Positions 18,206 to 27,533 of a DNA stretch of 64,000 nucleotides are shown here, in pieces. The notes beneath the pieces are model-generated. The model was not told the origin of the DNA, did not search any database, and worked only from the letters and a program-made list of their open reading frames with translations. This DNA comes from Methylococcales bacterium (GTDB taxonomy: Bacteria; Pseudomonadota; Gammaproteobacteria; Methylococcales; Methylomonadaceae), in assembly GCA_030949405.1 (NCBI GenBank), contig JAUZSN010000002.1, positions 1,364,001 to 1,428,000 on the forward strand. The letters run 5' to 3'. Position 1 is the stretch's first letter. The number at the start of each line of letters is the position of its first letter. The position numbers were made by a program, and so were the translations under genes.

Positions 18206-18739
18206 ATGAAAAATTTTCTAAAGTCCTCGCAAACAGCGATTATTCTTTTTTTACTCGGACTTTTAGTGATCTATCTCAATCCTTTTAAAGAAAAATCGGA
18301 TATGGAAATTATGGCTGTTGTTCAAGAAAATAGAGCCAAACTTAGAAGTCAAAATAATGATATAAAACCGCCGATACCGCTTATGGATGAAGGCCACCCT
18401 TTTCGAGGCGTTTTTTATGGTTATCTACCTTGTGATGATTGTGCAGGGGTTAAAATGACCTTATCACTCAAAAATAAACAAAATTATTTATTAGTCACTC
18501 AATATGCCCGCTCGTCTAATAAGGAATATTATAATAAAGGAAAATATGAATGGGACGAACAAGCTAATATTGTCACCCTGACTTCACGAAAAGAGGGTGA
18601 AATACAAAAATATCAGATTAAAGATGAAGGGGAATTAATTTTATTGAAACCGAATGGGATGAAACTGAAAGGCAATCAAAATCAATACAGTTTACTAAGA
18701 ACCGATAAAAATAAAGCCCGTTCCGTACATATTCACTAA
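18206..18739 (+). CDS. NlpE N-terminal-domain membrane-anchored protein
   Basis: A 177-residue envelope protein with one N-terminal membrane segment (IILFLLGLLVIYL, residues ~12-25) and an NlpE-type domain from about residue 65: GYLPCDDCAGVKMTLSL carries the CxxC that is conserved in NlpE, the outer-membrane lipoprotein that signals copper and adhesion stress to Cpx in E. coli. Unlike NlpE it has no lipobox, so it would remain in the inner membrane facing the periplasm. It is a single gene between hsdR and a repeat cluster. The family call is fair; the signalling role is not established. Confidence 0.7.
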   Translation: MKNFLKSSQTAIILFLLGLLVIYLNPFKEKSDMEIMAVVQENRAKLRSQNNDIKPPIPLMDEGHPFRGVFYGYLPCDDCAGVKMTLSLKNKQNYLLVTQYARSSNKEYYNKGKYEWDEQANIVTLTSRKEGEIQKYQIKDEGELILLKPNGMKLKGNQNQYSLLRTDKNKARSVHIH

Positions 18740-18771
18740 TTAGGATGCTTTACCTTTCAGCGACCAACTTA

Positions 18772-18903
18772 CAATACCTTCGCCAAACATATAGAATAAG
18801 TTGAAATATCATTTTAAAAGTTTGTAATTCATTGATTTTATTAGATCTAAAATATTAGGTTTTGGAAAATTTTAGCTCAAAATTCAAATTGGCGAAGGTA
18901 TTG
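18772..18903. mobile_element. 132-bp MITE-like element, family 1, copy A
   Basis: Bounded by perfect 15-bp inverted repeats (CAATACCTTCGCCAA and its complement) with an AT-rich, non-coding interior. A second copy of exactly the same length lies at 26207-26338. The size, termini and multiple copies fit a miniature inverted-repeat transposable element mobilised by an absent transposase. Confidence 0.85.
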
Positions 18904-18998
18904 AACGTAGGAATGAAATTTTAATAACCCCCGAAACTAGCCTTGAGAAATTTTGATTATTCACTAGATTTTCATATTTAGTTTTGGACGTTATTTTC

Positions 18999-19146
18999 GG
19001 CATCCTTCATTTTTTGGTTTACAGTTTAAACTGGAGTCCAATAGCTATAGCTATTGGCGAGTTACGAAAATAGCTAAAGCTATTTTACTCCCCACTATTT
19101 TTTAAGAATAAAGTGTAAACTACTTTTGAGCTAAATGAAGGATACT
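18999..19146. mobile_element. ~150-bp inverted-repeat element, family 2, copy A
   Basis: Starts GGCATCCTTCATTTTT and ends near AAATGAAGGATAC. Inner inverted repeats (TTTACAGTTTAAA against AAGTGTAAAC) and a pair of small hairpins around AATAGCTATAGCTATT are visible. A clearly homologous copy is at 39780-39930, where the ends are better conserved. Non-coding; probably a non-autonomous mobile or REP-like element. Confidence 0.8.
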
Positions 19147-19163
19147 TTATTTTCTCTTGATTC

Positions 19164-19286
19164 CTTAAGACGGGACACGTTGAGGTTAAGCCGTTCGTGC
19201 TGAGTATGAACGGCTTAACCTCACTTCCTTCGATTGAACTCAGTACGAATGGTTAAACCTCGCGCCCTATAGCCTCCCGTCTTAAG
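19164..19286. repeat. ~123-bp inverted-repeat element, family 3, copy A
   Basis: CTTAAGACGGGA at 19164 is mirrored by TCCCGTCTTAAG at 19275-19286. The interior has a strong hairpin (GAGGTTAAGCCGTTC ... GAACGGCTTAACCTC). Related ends occur at 30268-30458 and 56511-56580. The region 18740-19318 otherwise holds no gene and consists of three different elements in a row. Confidence 0.75.
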
Positions 19287-19318
19287 TTGGTAGCCTACCT
19301 TTCGAGTATTGCACGCAT

Positions 19319-19349
19319 AAAAAATCCCCGATTGTTTTCACAACCGAGG
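19319..19349 (-). terminator. Rho-independent terminator of groESL
   Basis: Reading leftward from the groL stop, a 10-bp stem (CCTCGGTTGT / ACAATCGGGG with G-U pairs, GAAA loop) is followed directly by ATTTTTT. This is the best-formed terminator in the window. Confidence 0.85.
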
Positions 19350-19397
19350 CTTTTGATTGAACAGCTAACGATTCAAAAAATCGTCAACGACAATGAT

Positions 19398-21092
<1,695 letters not shown>

Positions 21093-21099
21093 TTAGGGA

Positions 21100-21387
21100 T
21101 TAAACTAAAATACCCATGATGTCTTCTTCACGCATAACGATTAATTCGTCACCGTCAACCTTGACTTCGTTACCTGAGTATTTACCAAATAACACTTTAT
21201 CGCCTACTTTAACTTCTAAAGCACGAACATCGCCATTATCAAGTTGTTTACCATTACCGACGGCTAAAACTTCGCCTTCGCTAGGTTTTTCAGTTGCAGA
21301 ACCTGGTAAAACGATACCGCCAGCACTTGTTGTTTCTTCTTCAACACGTTTGACGATGACTCGGTCATGTAACGGACGTATTTTCAT
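21100..21387 (-). CDS. groS: Co-chaperonin GroES (10 kDa)
   Basis: Heptameric lid of the GroEL cage. The start is the ATG at 21387 giving [16 protein letters not shown], preceded by a GGAGA ribosome site; an upstream TTG at 21399 is less likely because it overlaps that site. The 95-residue protein has the mobile loop ([22 protein letters not shown]), [11 protein letters not shown] and the C-terminal [12 protein letters not shown]. The CIRCE element lies 34 bases upstream, so HrcA repression is expected. It is divergent from the MoeB-like gene. Confidence 0.98.
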   Translation of the reverse strand: MKIRPLHDRVIVKRVEEETTSAGGIVLPGSATEKPSEGEVLAVGNGKQLDNGDVRALEVKVGDKVLFGKYSGNEVKVDGDELIVMREEDIMGILV

Positions 21388-21420
21388 TAATGTCTCCAAA
21401 ATGAGTAAAAATTAAAAGGG

Positions 21421-21447
21421 TTAGCACGCTTTAATAATGAGTGCTAA
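21421..21447 (-). promoter_or_regulatory. CIRCE operator of groESL (HrcA binding site)
   Basis: TTAGCACGC - 9 bases - GAGTGCTAA matches the CIRCE consensus (TTAGCACTC-N9-GAGTGCTAA) with one mismatch, and lies just upstream of groS. This is the binding site of the heat-shock repressor HrcA. Confidence 0.92.
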
Positions 21448-21549
21448 TAATAATCGGGTTATTTTATCTATCTAAGTTATTTGTTTCAAGTGAATCTGTG
21501 TTTTATGATAACAACGCTTTTTTACTTAACTTTTTAATCAAATCAAGCT

Positions 21550-22299
21550 ATGAACGATCATCAACTGTTACGCTACAGTCGGCAAATTATGTTGCCTCAA
21601 GTCGATATAAAAGGACAACAAGCCTTACTAAACGCCCATGTTTTAATCATAGGGGCCGGTGGGCTAGGTTCGCCCACTTCATTGTATTTAACAGCAGCGG
21701 GTATAGGTTCGCTGACTATTTATGATGATGATGTGGTTGAGTTATCTAATTTACAAAGACAGATTACACATTACACAGCCGATATAGGGACGGATAAAGT
21801 TATTTCAACTAAAAAGACGTTAAATTTGTTAAATTCACACACCCATGTAAAAGCGGTAAAACAGCGTTTAGAAGGGAATTTATTATTAGAGGAAGTCAAA
21901 AAGGCCGATGTGGTTTTAGACTGTTCCGATAACTTTAAAACCCGCTTTGCCATTAATAACGCCTGTGTAGCGCAAAAAACGCCTTTAGTTTCAGGCGCAG
22001 CGATTCGTTTTGAAGGTCAAATAACCGTTTTTTTAAATCATCAGAAAGACAGCCCTTGTTACAATTGTCTGTATCAAGACGAAGGCGACGAATTACAAAA
22101 TTGTGCGACTCATGGGGTCATTGCTCCGATCACAGGCATCGTGGGCAGTATTCAGGCATTAGAGGCGATGAAAATTATTATGGCGATTGGGGAAGTTTTA
22201 AACGGACGATTATTATTGTTGGATGGGTTAACAATGGAATGGCAAACGATGCGCTTAAGAAAAAATCCTCAGTGTCCTTGTTGTTCGGGGCGCGAATAA
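21550..22299 (+). CDS. moeB: MoeB/ThiF/HesA-family adenylyltransferase
   Basis: E1-like enzyme that adenylates the C-terminal glycine of a ubiquitin-like sulfur carrier (MoaD or ThiS). The 249-residue protein has LLRYSRQIMLPQVDIKGQ at the N-terminus, the nucleotide loop IIGAGGLGSPTSLYL, the DDDVVELSNLQRQ motif with the Arg finger, DCSDNFKTRF, and two zinc-binding CxxC pairs (CYNC near 176 and CPCC near 244). Length fits MoeB, but MoeB and ThiF cannot be told apart without their carrier genes, none of which are near. It is divergent from groS and 3 bases before the DUF523 gene. Confidence 0.85.
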   Translation: MNDHQLLRYSRQIMLPQVDIKGQQALLNAHVLIIGAGGLGSPTSLYLTAAGIGSLTIYDDDVVELSNLQRQITHYTADIGTDKVISTKKTLNLLNSHTHVKAVKQRLEGNLLLEEVKKADVVLDCSDNFKTRFAINNACVAQKTPLVSGAAIRFEGQITVFLNHQKDSPCYNCLYQDEGDELQNCATHGVIAPITGIVGSIQALEAMKIIMAIGEVLNGRLLLLDGLTMEWQTMRLRKNPQCPCCSGRE

Positions 22300-22302
22300 A
22301 CG

Positions 22303-22827
22303 ATGACCGCCTTGCCTATTCTTGCCATAAGTAGCTGTTTAACAGGGCAAATCGTCCGTTATGATGGTCAACCTAAGTATAATTCTTTACTCATTAATCG
22401 ACTGAAAGAAAAACTTCAATTGCAGCCTGTTTGTCCAGAAACCGCGATTGGCTTGCCTGTTCCTCGTAATAAAATTCAATTAACCTTAGATCAGGGGAAA
22501 ATCCGCGTTTTAGATACGGTTAACCCTCGGATTGATTTAACCTTATTATTACAAAATTACGCCGTAGAATTTATAAAACAACACTCGATATCAGGCTTAG
22601 TGTTGCAAGAAAAATCGCCAAGTTGTGGGATTGATAATTGTAAGGTCTTTTCAACCCAAGGCGCGTTAATCGGAGTGAATAGTGGTTTATTTGCGGCAAC
22701 GATTATAAAAGAAAAACCTTTATTACCTGTGTGTTGTGCGATTGATTTACAGACGCAAGACACGGTTTCAAATTTTATTGAGCGCGTTCAACAGTATCAT
22801 CAACATCATTTTAGGCTTAAACGCTAA
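22303..22827 (+). CDS. DUF523-family protein
   Basis: A 174-residue member of the DUF523 family. Signature segments are AISSCLTGQIVRYDG, VCPETAIGLPVPRNKI and LVLQEKSPSCGIDNCKVF; the conserved cysteines (SSCL, VCPE, PSCG) suggest a metal or cluster site, but no function is established. The start is 3 bases after the MoeB-like stop, so the two are co-transcribed. Converges with yihY. Confidence 0.88.
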   Translation: MTALPILAISSCLTGQIVRYDGQPKYNSLLINRLKEKLQLQPVCPETAIGLPVPRNKIQLTLDQGKIRVLDTVNPRIDLTLLLQNYAVEFIKQHSISGLVLQEKSPSCGIDNCKVFSTQGALIGVNSGLFAATIIKEKPLLPVCCAIDLQTQDTVSNFIERVQQYHQHHFRLKR

Positions 22828-22852
22828 TCTCATCTATTTAAGGCAAACGTGG

Positions 22853-24166
22853 TTAAAGATCTTTTAATAAAATATTTTTAGCCGACCTTTTTATTTTTTC
22901 ATCAAAGCCTAAATTAATCTCAGCGAGTTGAGCAAGACTCGCCATTTCAGGTAATTGATTTTTTTCTTGGGTTTCCAGCGCCTTAATAAATTGATAAATC
23001 GTTAGCTTATTAATATCATGAGCAGGATAAAAAACAGGATCTAGCGGCGTGTCGTTCTTAAATTCAACAATCATTTTACAAGTGATTAAGGTTTGTAAAC
23101 TCGACCGAATCACCATCGCAGGCAATCCTAATTGAGTTGTTATTTCTGCCATTGATAACGCCTTTTCCGCTTGAATAAATTGCTGAATAATTAATTGCAT
23201 CACGCGTAACGCAATTAGTTTTTTTAAGCGAAAGCTCAGGAATGAAAATTTATCTTTGTATTTATGAAGGGCATAATATTGAATAAAAAAAGTCATTTCA
23301 CAGCCAAATAAAACCAATAGCCAGCCTAATTGCAGCCAAATAACAAATAACGGTAAGGCGGTAAAACTCCCATAAATGGCGTTGTAACTTGAAACTCCGA
23401 GTTGTAATTCTAAATAGCCCCATTGAACAATTTGATAAAAAATGCCTGTAATACTGCCTGCAATAATACCTGCGTTATAATTAACTTTTTGATTCGGCAT
23501 AAAAATAAAAATAATACTGAATAAAATAGACATAATCACCATGGGTGAATAATTCAACAGGTACAATAAATACGCCGTTCCTTGGGTTGAAAATGGGGTT
23601 TTAGTAATCAATCCTGTTATTTGCGTGGTGACAAAAACGGTGATGCTACTGGACGTAATTAATAAAATAGGCGCGAGTAACATGAGGGATAAATAATCAC
23701 TTAATTTACGTGCAAAATTACGATGTTTTTTAATTTTCCAGATATGATTAAACGATTCTTCAATGTTGCCAATCACACGAATAATGGTCCAAAATAAAAC
23801 AATAATGCCTGTTCCTGCGACAACACCGCCTTCGGTATTTGCTAATAAGTTTTCAGCAAATTGAATTAGCCGTAAAATTAAGGTTTCTTGTTCGGGAATA
23901 TAGTCTAATAATTGTTCTTTTAAAATGGTTTCAAAGCCAAAACCTTTGGCGATTCCAAATAACATCGCAATAACAGGAACTATCGAAAGCAAGGTGTAAA
24001 GGGTTAATGCCGAGGCGCGTAATAAACACAAGTCGTGATTAAAGCCTTGTCCTGCTAGTAATAAAATCCGTAAACCTTTGATGGCAACGCGTTGGCTCTG
24101 ATGCAGTCCATCTTCTGCCATGAACCAAATATCTTCTTTAAGAAAGAGCAGGGTATTTTTTAACAT
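22853..24166 (-). CDS. YihY/UPF0761-family inner-membrane protein
   Basis: A 437-residue polytopic membrane protein of the YihY (formerly called RNase BN) family. About six membrane segments lie between residues 40 and 290 (for example ALTLYTLLSIVPVIAMLFGIA and GIIVLFWTIIRVIGNIEESF, where NxIxxSFNxIW is the family signature). A cytoplasmic C-terminal winged-helix-like region follows (MAEITTQLGLPAMVIRSSLQTL). This long form is common in Gammaproteobacteria. Function unknown; the RNase BN assignment belongs to another gene. Confidence 0.88.
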   Translation of the reverse strand: MLKNTLLFLKEDIWFMAEDGLHQSQRVAIKGLRILLLAGQGFNHDLCLLRASALTLYTLLSIVPVIAMLFGIAKGFGFETILKEQLLDYIPEQETLILRLIQFAENLLANTEGGVVAGTGIIVLFWTIIRVIGNIEESFNHIWKIKKHRNFARKLSDYLSLMLLAPILLITSSSITVFVTTQITGLITKTPFSTQGTAYLLYLLNYSPMVIMSILFSIIFIFMPNQKVNYNAGIIAGSITGIFYQIVQWGYLELQLGVSSYNAIYGSFTALPLFVIWLQLGWLLVLFGCEMTFFIQYYALHKYKDKFSFLSFRLKKLIALRVMQLIIQQFIQAEKALSMAEITTQLGLPAMVIRSSLQTLITCKMIVEFKNDTPLDPVFYPAHDINKLTIYQFIKALETQEKNQLPEMASLAQLAEINLGFDEKIKRSAKNILLKDL

Positions 24167-24231
24167 AGGCGGAATGAATGTTTAAAGCAAGAGGGATCCT
24201 GTTATATTTTAACGATTAAAGTCGTTGCACG

Positions 24232-24255
24232 CGTGAAAAAATGGGTGTTTTCACG
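24232..24255. other. Hairpin between yihY and a small membrane-protein gene
   Basis: CGTGAAAA and TTTTCACG form an 8-bp stem with an 8-base loop. It lies in the divergent region upstream of the 49-aa gene. No long T-run follows, so regulation or a REP-like remnant is as likely as termination. Confidence 0.4.
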
Positions 24256-24301
24256 TCTCTGCGTAACCTCTATTATTAATTAAACCGAAAGGAAATTTAG
24301 T

Positions 24302-24451
24302 ATGAACTTTTTAATTATTCTCAAATTATTTGGGTTTCTATTGTGGCCTATTTTATTGTTATTACCTTATTTTGTTTTTGATCGTGAACATTTTAAAAAA
24401 CGGTTTAAAGAAATTGTGAGTCCGACGGATGATTCTAAAAAGAAAGAGTAA
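24302..24451 (+). CDS. 49-residue single-span membrane protein
   Basis: A short open frame with a good ribosome site (AAAGGAAATTT before the ATG) encodes MNFLIILKLFGFLLWPILLL and continues LPYFVFDREHFKKRF, ending in a charged tail (DDSKKKE). One membrane helix of ~20 residues is followed by a basic, then mixed-charge cytoplasmic tail. No family recognised. The composition and start context make it more likely real than chance. Confidence 0.6.
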   Translation: MNFLIILKLFGFLLWPILLLLPYFVFDREHFKKRFKEIVSPTDDSKKKE

Positions 24452-24543
24452 GGATCACAGGTGTGATGATTAAACACGATAAAACCCTACAAAGGAAGTG
24501 GGACGTTATTTATTGATAAGGCTTGAAGTTATCTCGTATCTCG

Positions 24544-24565
24544 CTCCCAAGCTGGAGCTTGGGAG
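24544..24565. repeat. REP-like palindrome
   Basis: CTCCCAAGCT - GG - AGCTTGGGAG is a perfect 10-bp-stem palindrome, preceding a RAYT-type transposase remnant by ~215 bases. A weaker relative (TTCCCAATGAAGACGTTGGGAA) is at about 26463-26484. REP sequences are typical partners of RAYT genes. The stretch 24452-24779 holds nothing else recognisable. Confidence 0.55.
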
Positions 24566-24779
24566 TTTCCACGTTTAAAATAAGCGTTATTTTAGCTAAA
24601 CCCCATATTCTTTCTTGTTGAATTTAAAGCTACTTTTAGATATAAAGAGCTTATTTAACAAGATATTACACTAGATATTAAAAATAATTAAATAGGCTGG
24701 ATAATGCCATATAACTCAATAAAACGTGTAAAAAACATGATACAAACGAGAAATAACTTTTAGTTAGGTACTTAGGTCA

Positions 24780-24952
24780 TTATTCGAGCAACGACTTAAT
24801 GATAAGCTAATTGACGACATTCGCAAAATCACGAATAAGGGCATGGCGATTGGTAATGAGGATTTTATTGCACAGATTAAGGTGTTAACAGGTCATAATT
24901 TGGTTAGTGTAAACAGAGGGAGACCTGTTGGATGGAGAAAGAGAAAATCAAC
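24780..24952 (+). pseudogene. REP-associated tyrosine transposase (RAYT), C-terminal remnant
   Basis: The frame reads LFEQRLNDKLIDDIRKITNK, GMAIGNEDFIAQIKVLTG and then RGRPVGWRKR, which is the typical C-terminus of RAYT / IS200-like transposases. The catalytic HUH and tyrosine parts are missing upstream, and the 3' end is cut by the IS4-like element at 24953. A dead fragment. Confidence 0.75.
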
Positions 24953-25949
24953 ACTTCGGACAGTTTTAATGCGAGATAACCCCGAAGCGACAAAGCTCCT
25001 CGTATTGAGAAGAGCATTTTATTAAACTCAGGTCTACCCCAGAGTTTGAAAAAATACGTTTAATCAATAACTCATTGAAAAATCTAGTCTTCCAGCTACC
25101 GATTGAAATTGGTTTTCGTTTAGGACTTAAAAGTCGGTCATGCCATTTAATCAAATTTAGCGCAGTAAAACGTGCCTTAAAATGGCTGTGTAAAGCAGGT
25201 TCAGAACGTGCTTGGCAATCACAAAGTCCTGTAAATTGTTTAGCATCACGAAATAGAAATTCAATCTGAAACCGTGCCTTGTAATAATTATAAAGTGTCA
25301 TTGCATCAATCTCTGTATCTGTTGAAAACAACAAGGCATAACGTGTACCTTGTGACGTTGTTTTAACTAAATAAGCGATGCGAATATTACATTTCAATGA
25401 GACAGAATTAACGATTGCTGTATAAATTTTAACACCACCCTGTTTACCTGCTAATTCTAATTTTCTCGTCTCACCCACAATCCACTTACTGTCATAACAT
25501 TTATGGCGACCTTTTTCTTTTTGCTCACCTTCGTAGAGTAAACGTAAATTAGCATCACAACGTAATTTTCCAATTTGATGGTAACCTTTAGCGATCACGC
25601 CATGGGTAAACTTTTGTTTAGAATCCCAAAACTTAGCTAAACCGTAAGTTTTTTCACCACTTTTGTTAACAAAGCTACACTCTAAAGCCGCTATTTTTTG
25701 TCCCGACGTTGAAAGAATTTCATTATTACCTACCTGATTAAATTTAAGAAAATCTAACTTTTTATTAAACCATCGACGATAGGTTTTTTCTGATAACTCA
25801 TTGTAACGGTGGTTTAGAACCACTAGACATTTTTTCTAAAATCGTTTCTATTAGTTGCATGGAAATCTTCTTTTCAGGAAATTGTTGCTTTAGAAACTAC
25901 ATTTTCCTATGAATTGAAGATTTCCTCTACTTTTAAAACTGTCCGAAGT
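24953..25949 (-). mobile_element. IS4-family-like insertion sequence, 997 bp
   Basis: Bounded by perfect 17-bp terminal inverted repeats (ACTTCGGACAGTTTTAA at 24953-24969, its complement at 25933-25949). It holds one transposase frame on the minus strand. No target-site duplication is obvious in the flanks. It inserted into the end of a RAYT remnant. Confidence 0.88.
24966..25860 (-). pseudogene. IS4-like DDE transposase with a frameshift near the N-terminus
   Basis: A DDE transposase with the IS4 signature Y(2)R(3)E(6)K spelled out in YYKARFQIEFLFRDAK, and an upstream STDTEID motif for the second Asp. A start at 25860 gives MQLIETILEKMSS, which runs into a stop; the main frame resumes one base out of phase at about 25823 with VVLNHRYNELSEKTYRRW. 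The join point is near 25820. The rest (~285 residues) is intact. Either a recent inactivating frameshift or a programmed one; no slippery heptamer is obvious. Confidence 0.75.
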
Positions 25950-26035
25950 ATTGATGTACAAAAACCTTAAAGAAAGCATTAAAAAAATTAAATTATTCGT
26001 GACATCGCTGTCCTCGATCACTAAAGAGCCAGCGT

Positions 26036-26206
26036 GATGAGGGAGCCTTTAGGCGTGGACAATATGCTCAGAAAATCATGCAAAAATTAGATACTGAGGG
26101 GAAAATTAATTTATATTACTTTGATGGATCTGGCTTTAGTTTAAATCCTTCTGTACCTTACGCTTGGCAAGAAAAGGGAGCAATATTAGAACTCCCCAGT
26201 AAACGT
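26036..26206 (+). pseudogene. IS630-family transposase fragment
   Basis: The frame encodes YAQKIMQKLDTEGKINLYYF, then DGSGFSLNPSVPYAWQEKGA and LELPSKRQ, the region around the first to second catalytic Asp of an IS630-type DDE transposase (normally YFDESGF; here the Glu is Gly). Both ends are missing; the right end is cut exactly by the MITE at 26207. Confidence 0.8.
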
Positions 26207-26338
26207 CAATACCTTCGCCAAACGTATAAAGTAAGTTGAAACTCTACTTTTTAATATTGTAACTACTTGATTTTATTAGAATCTAAATATTAGATTTTGA
26301 AAGATTCTAGCTCAAAACCTAAATTGGCGAAGGTATTG
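26207..26338. mobile_element. 132-bp MITE-like element, family 1, copy B
   Basis: Same 15-bp perfect inverted termini and the same 132-bp length as the copy at 18772-18903; the interiors align along their whole length with scattered differences. It sits precisely at the junction between an IS630 fragment and a fragment of another gene. Confidence 0.85.
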
Positions 26339-26422
26339 TTCAGTATCACTTAAATTAATTGTAAAGTTATCAAGATTACGGACTTTTTTAACTTCTATAG
26401 ACGTAGCAAAGATATCTTTCAT
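26339..26422 (-). pseudogene. N-terminal fragment of an AAA/SMC-like ATPase
   Basis: An ATG at 26422 opens a frame reading MKDIFATSIEVKKVRNLDNF and TINLSDTE before running into the MITE. This resembles the first strand of AAA-type ATPases of defence systems, which continue into a P-loop just beyond. The P-loop and everything after are absent. Identification from a short stretch, so tentative. Confidence 0.4.
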
Positions 26423-26547
26423 AATTATTTTTTTAAAAATTTAACGGAATGTAATTTTCTCGTTCCCAATGAAGACGTTGGGAATGAGGTGATCAGTACG
26501 AAATTTGGATAAAATTAATTAATAACCATCAAGGTCATCCTAGTTTT

Positions 26548-27435
26548 TTAAAAACTCAATGGAATATAATGATCGACTAACAAAGCGGCGAAGATTAGCA
26601 TTAAATAAATAATCGAAAAGCCAAAGGTTTTCATCGCTGTTTTATCATCTTTTCGCTTCATCATCAAAATAGCAAAAAATAAAAATATAAAACCCAAGGG
26701 GATCGCGGTAAAAAGATAAATTAAGTGACTCATTCCTGTTAAATACGGTAATAAAGTCACTATAAATAATAAAATGGTATACAGTAAAATTTGTAATCGG
26801 GTAAACTCAACCCCATGTGTTACAGGTAACATGGGGATTTCAATTTTTGCGTACTCTTCACGTCTTGCAATCGCCAATGCCCAAAAATGCGGGGGAGTCC
26901 AAATGAATACAATTAAAAATAATAATAAAGAAAACGGATGAACCTCACCTGTCATCGCACACCAGCCTAAAACAGGCGGCGCAGCGCCTGCAGCTCCACC
27001 AATAACAATATTTTGGGGAGTCATTCGCTTTAAATAAACGGTGTAAATAACGGCATAACCGATTAAGGATAAAAAGGTTAAGAAAGCCGTGAGGATATTA
27101 ACCATAAATACCAATAAACCCATCGAAATTGCCCCTAAAATTAAGGCAAAAATCATTACATTTTTTGCTTCCAGATCGCCTTTAGGTAACGGCCTATTTT
27201 TAGTTCGAGCCATTTTAGCATCTGATTTGCGATCAATATAATGGTTAATCGCGGCGGCTGAAGCGGCGGCTAAACCAATCCCTATCGTTGCATAGATAAA
27301 CCTACCCAGCGGGGGAATTCCATCTATGGCAAGCAACATGCCAACAATAGCGGTAAAAATAATCAATGCAACCACGTTCGGTTTACACAGCTCTAGATAA
27401 TTTTTCCAAGAAAGAATTGTTTTTTCGTGTGTCAT
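26548..27435 (-). CDS. cyoE: Protoheme IX farnesyltransferase (heme O synthase)
   Basis: UbiA-family membrane enzyme that adds farnesyl to heme B, giving heme O for terminal oxidases. The 295-residue protein has the Asp-rich catalytic motif [21 protein letters not shown] (residues ~64-84), a second conserved loop [21 protein letters not shown] and about nine membrane segments. It starts [21 protein letters not shown] as usual. The name ctaB is also used. No oxidase subunit genes are next to it; a signal-peptide M16 peptidase is divergent. The 107 bases after the stop hold only a weak REP-like palindrome. Confidence 0.95.
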   Translation of the reverse strand: MTHEKTILSWKNYLELCKPNVVALIIFTAIVGMLLAIDGIPPLGRFIYATIGIGLAAASAAAINHYIDRKSDAKMARTKNRPLPKGDLEAKNVMIFALILGAISMGLLVFMVNILTAFLTFLSLIGYAVIYTVYLKRMTPQNIVIGGAAGAAPPVLGWCAMTGEVHPFSLLLFLIVFIWTPPHFWALAIARREEYAKIEIPMLPVTHGVEFTRLQILLYTILLFIVTLLPYLTGMSHLIYLFTAIPLGFIFLFFAILMMKRKDDKTAMKTFGFSIIYLMLIFAALLVDHYIPLSF

Positions 27436-27533
27436 TAGAATTCAAATTACTAGCGATAATCGTATAAAATACAGCGAACGATTGATTATCAAAAACGTCC
27501 AATGCGTCTAACATTTTTATTATTGAGGAAGTT

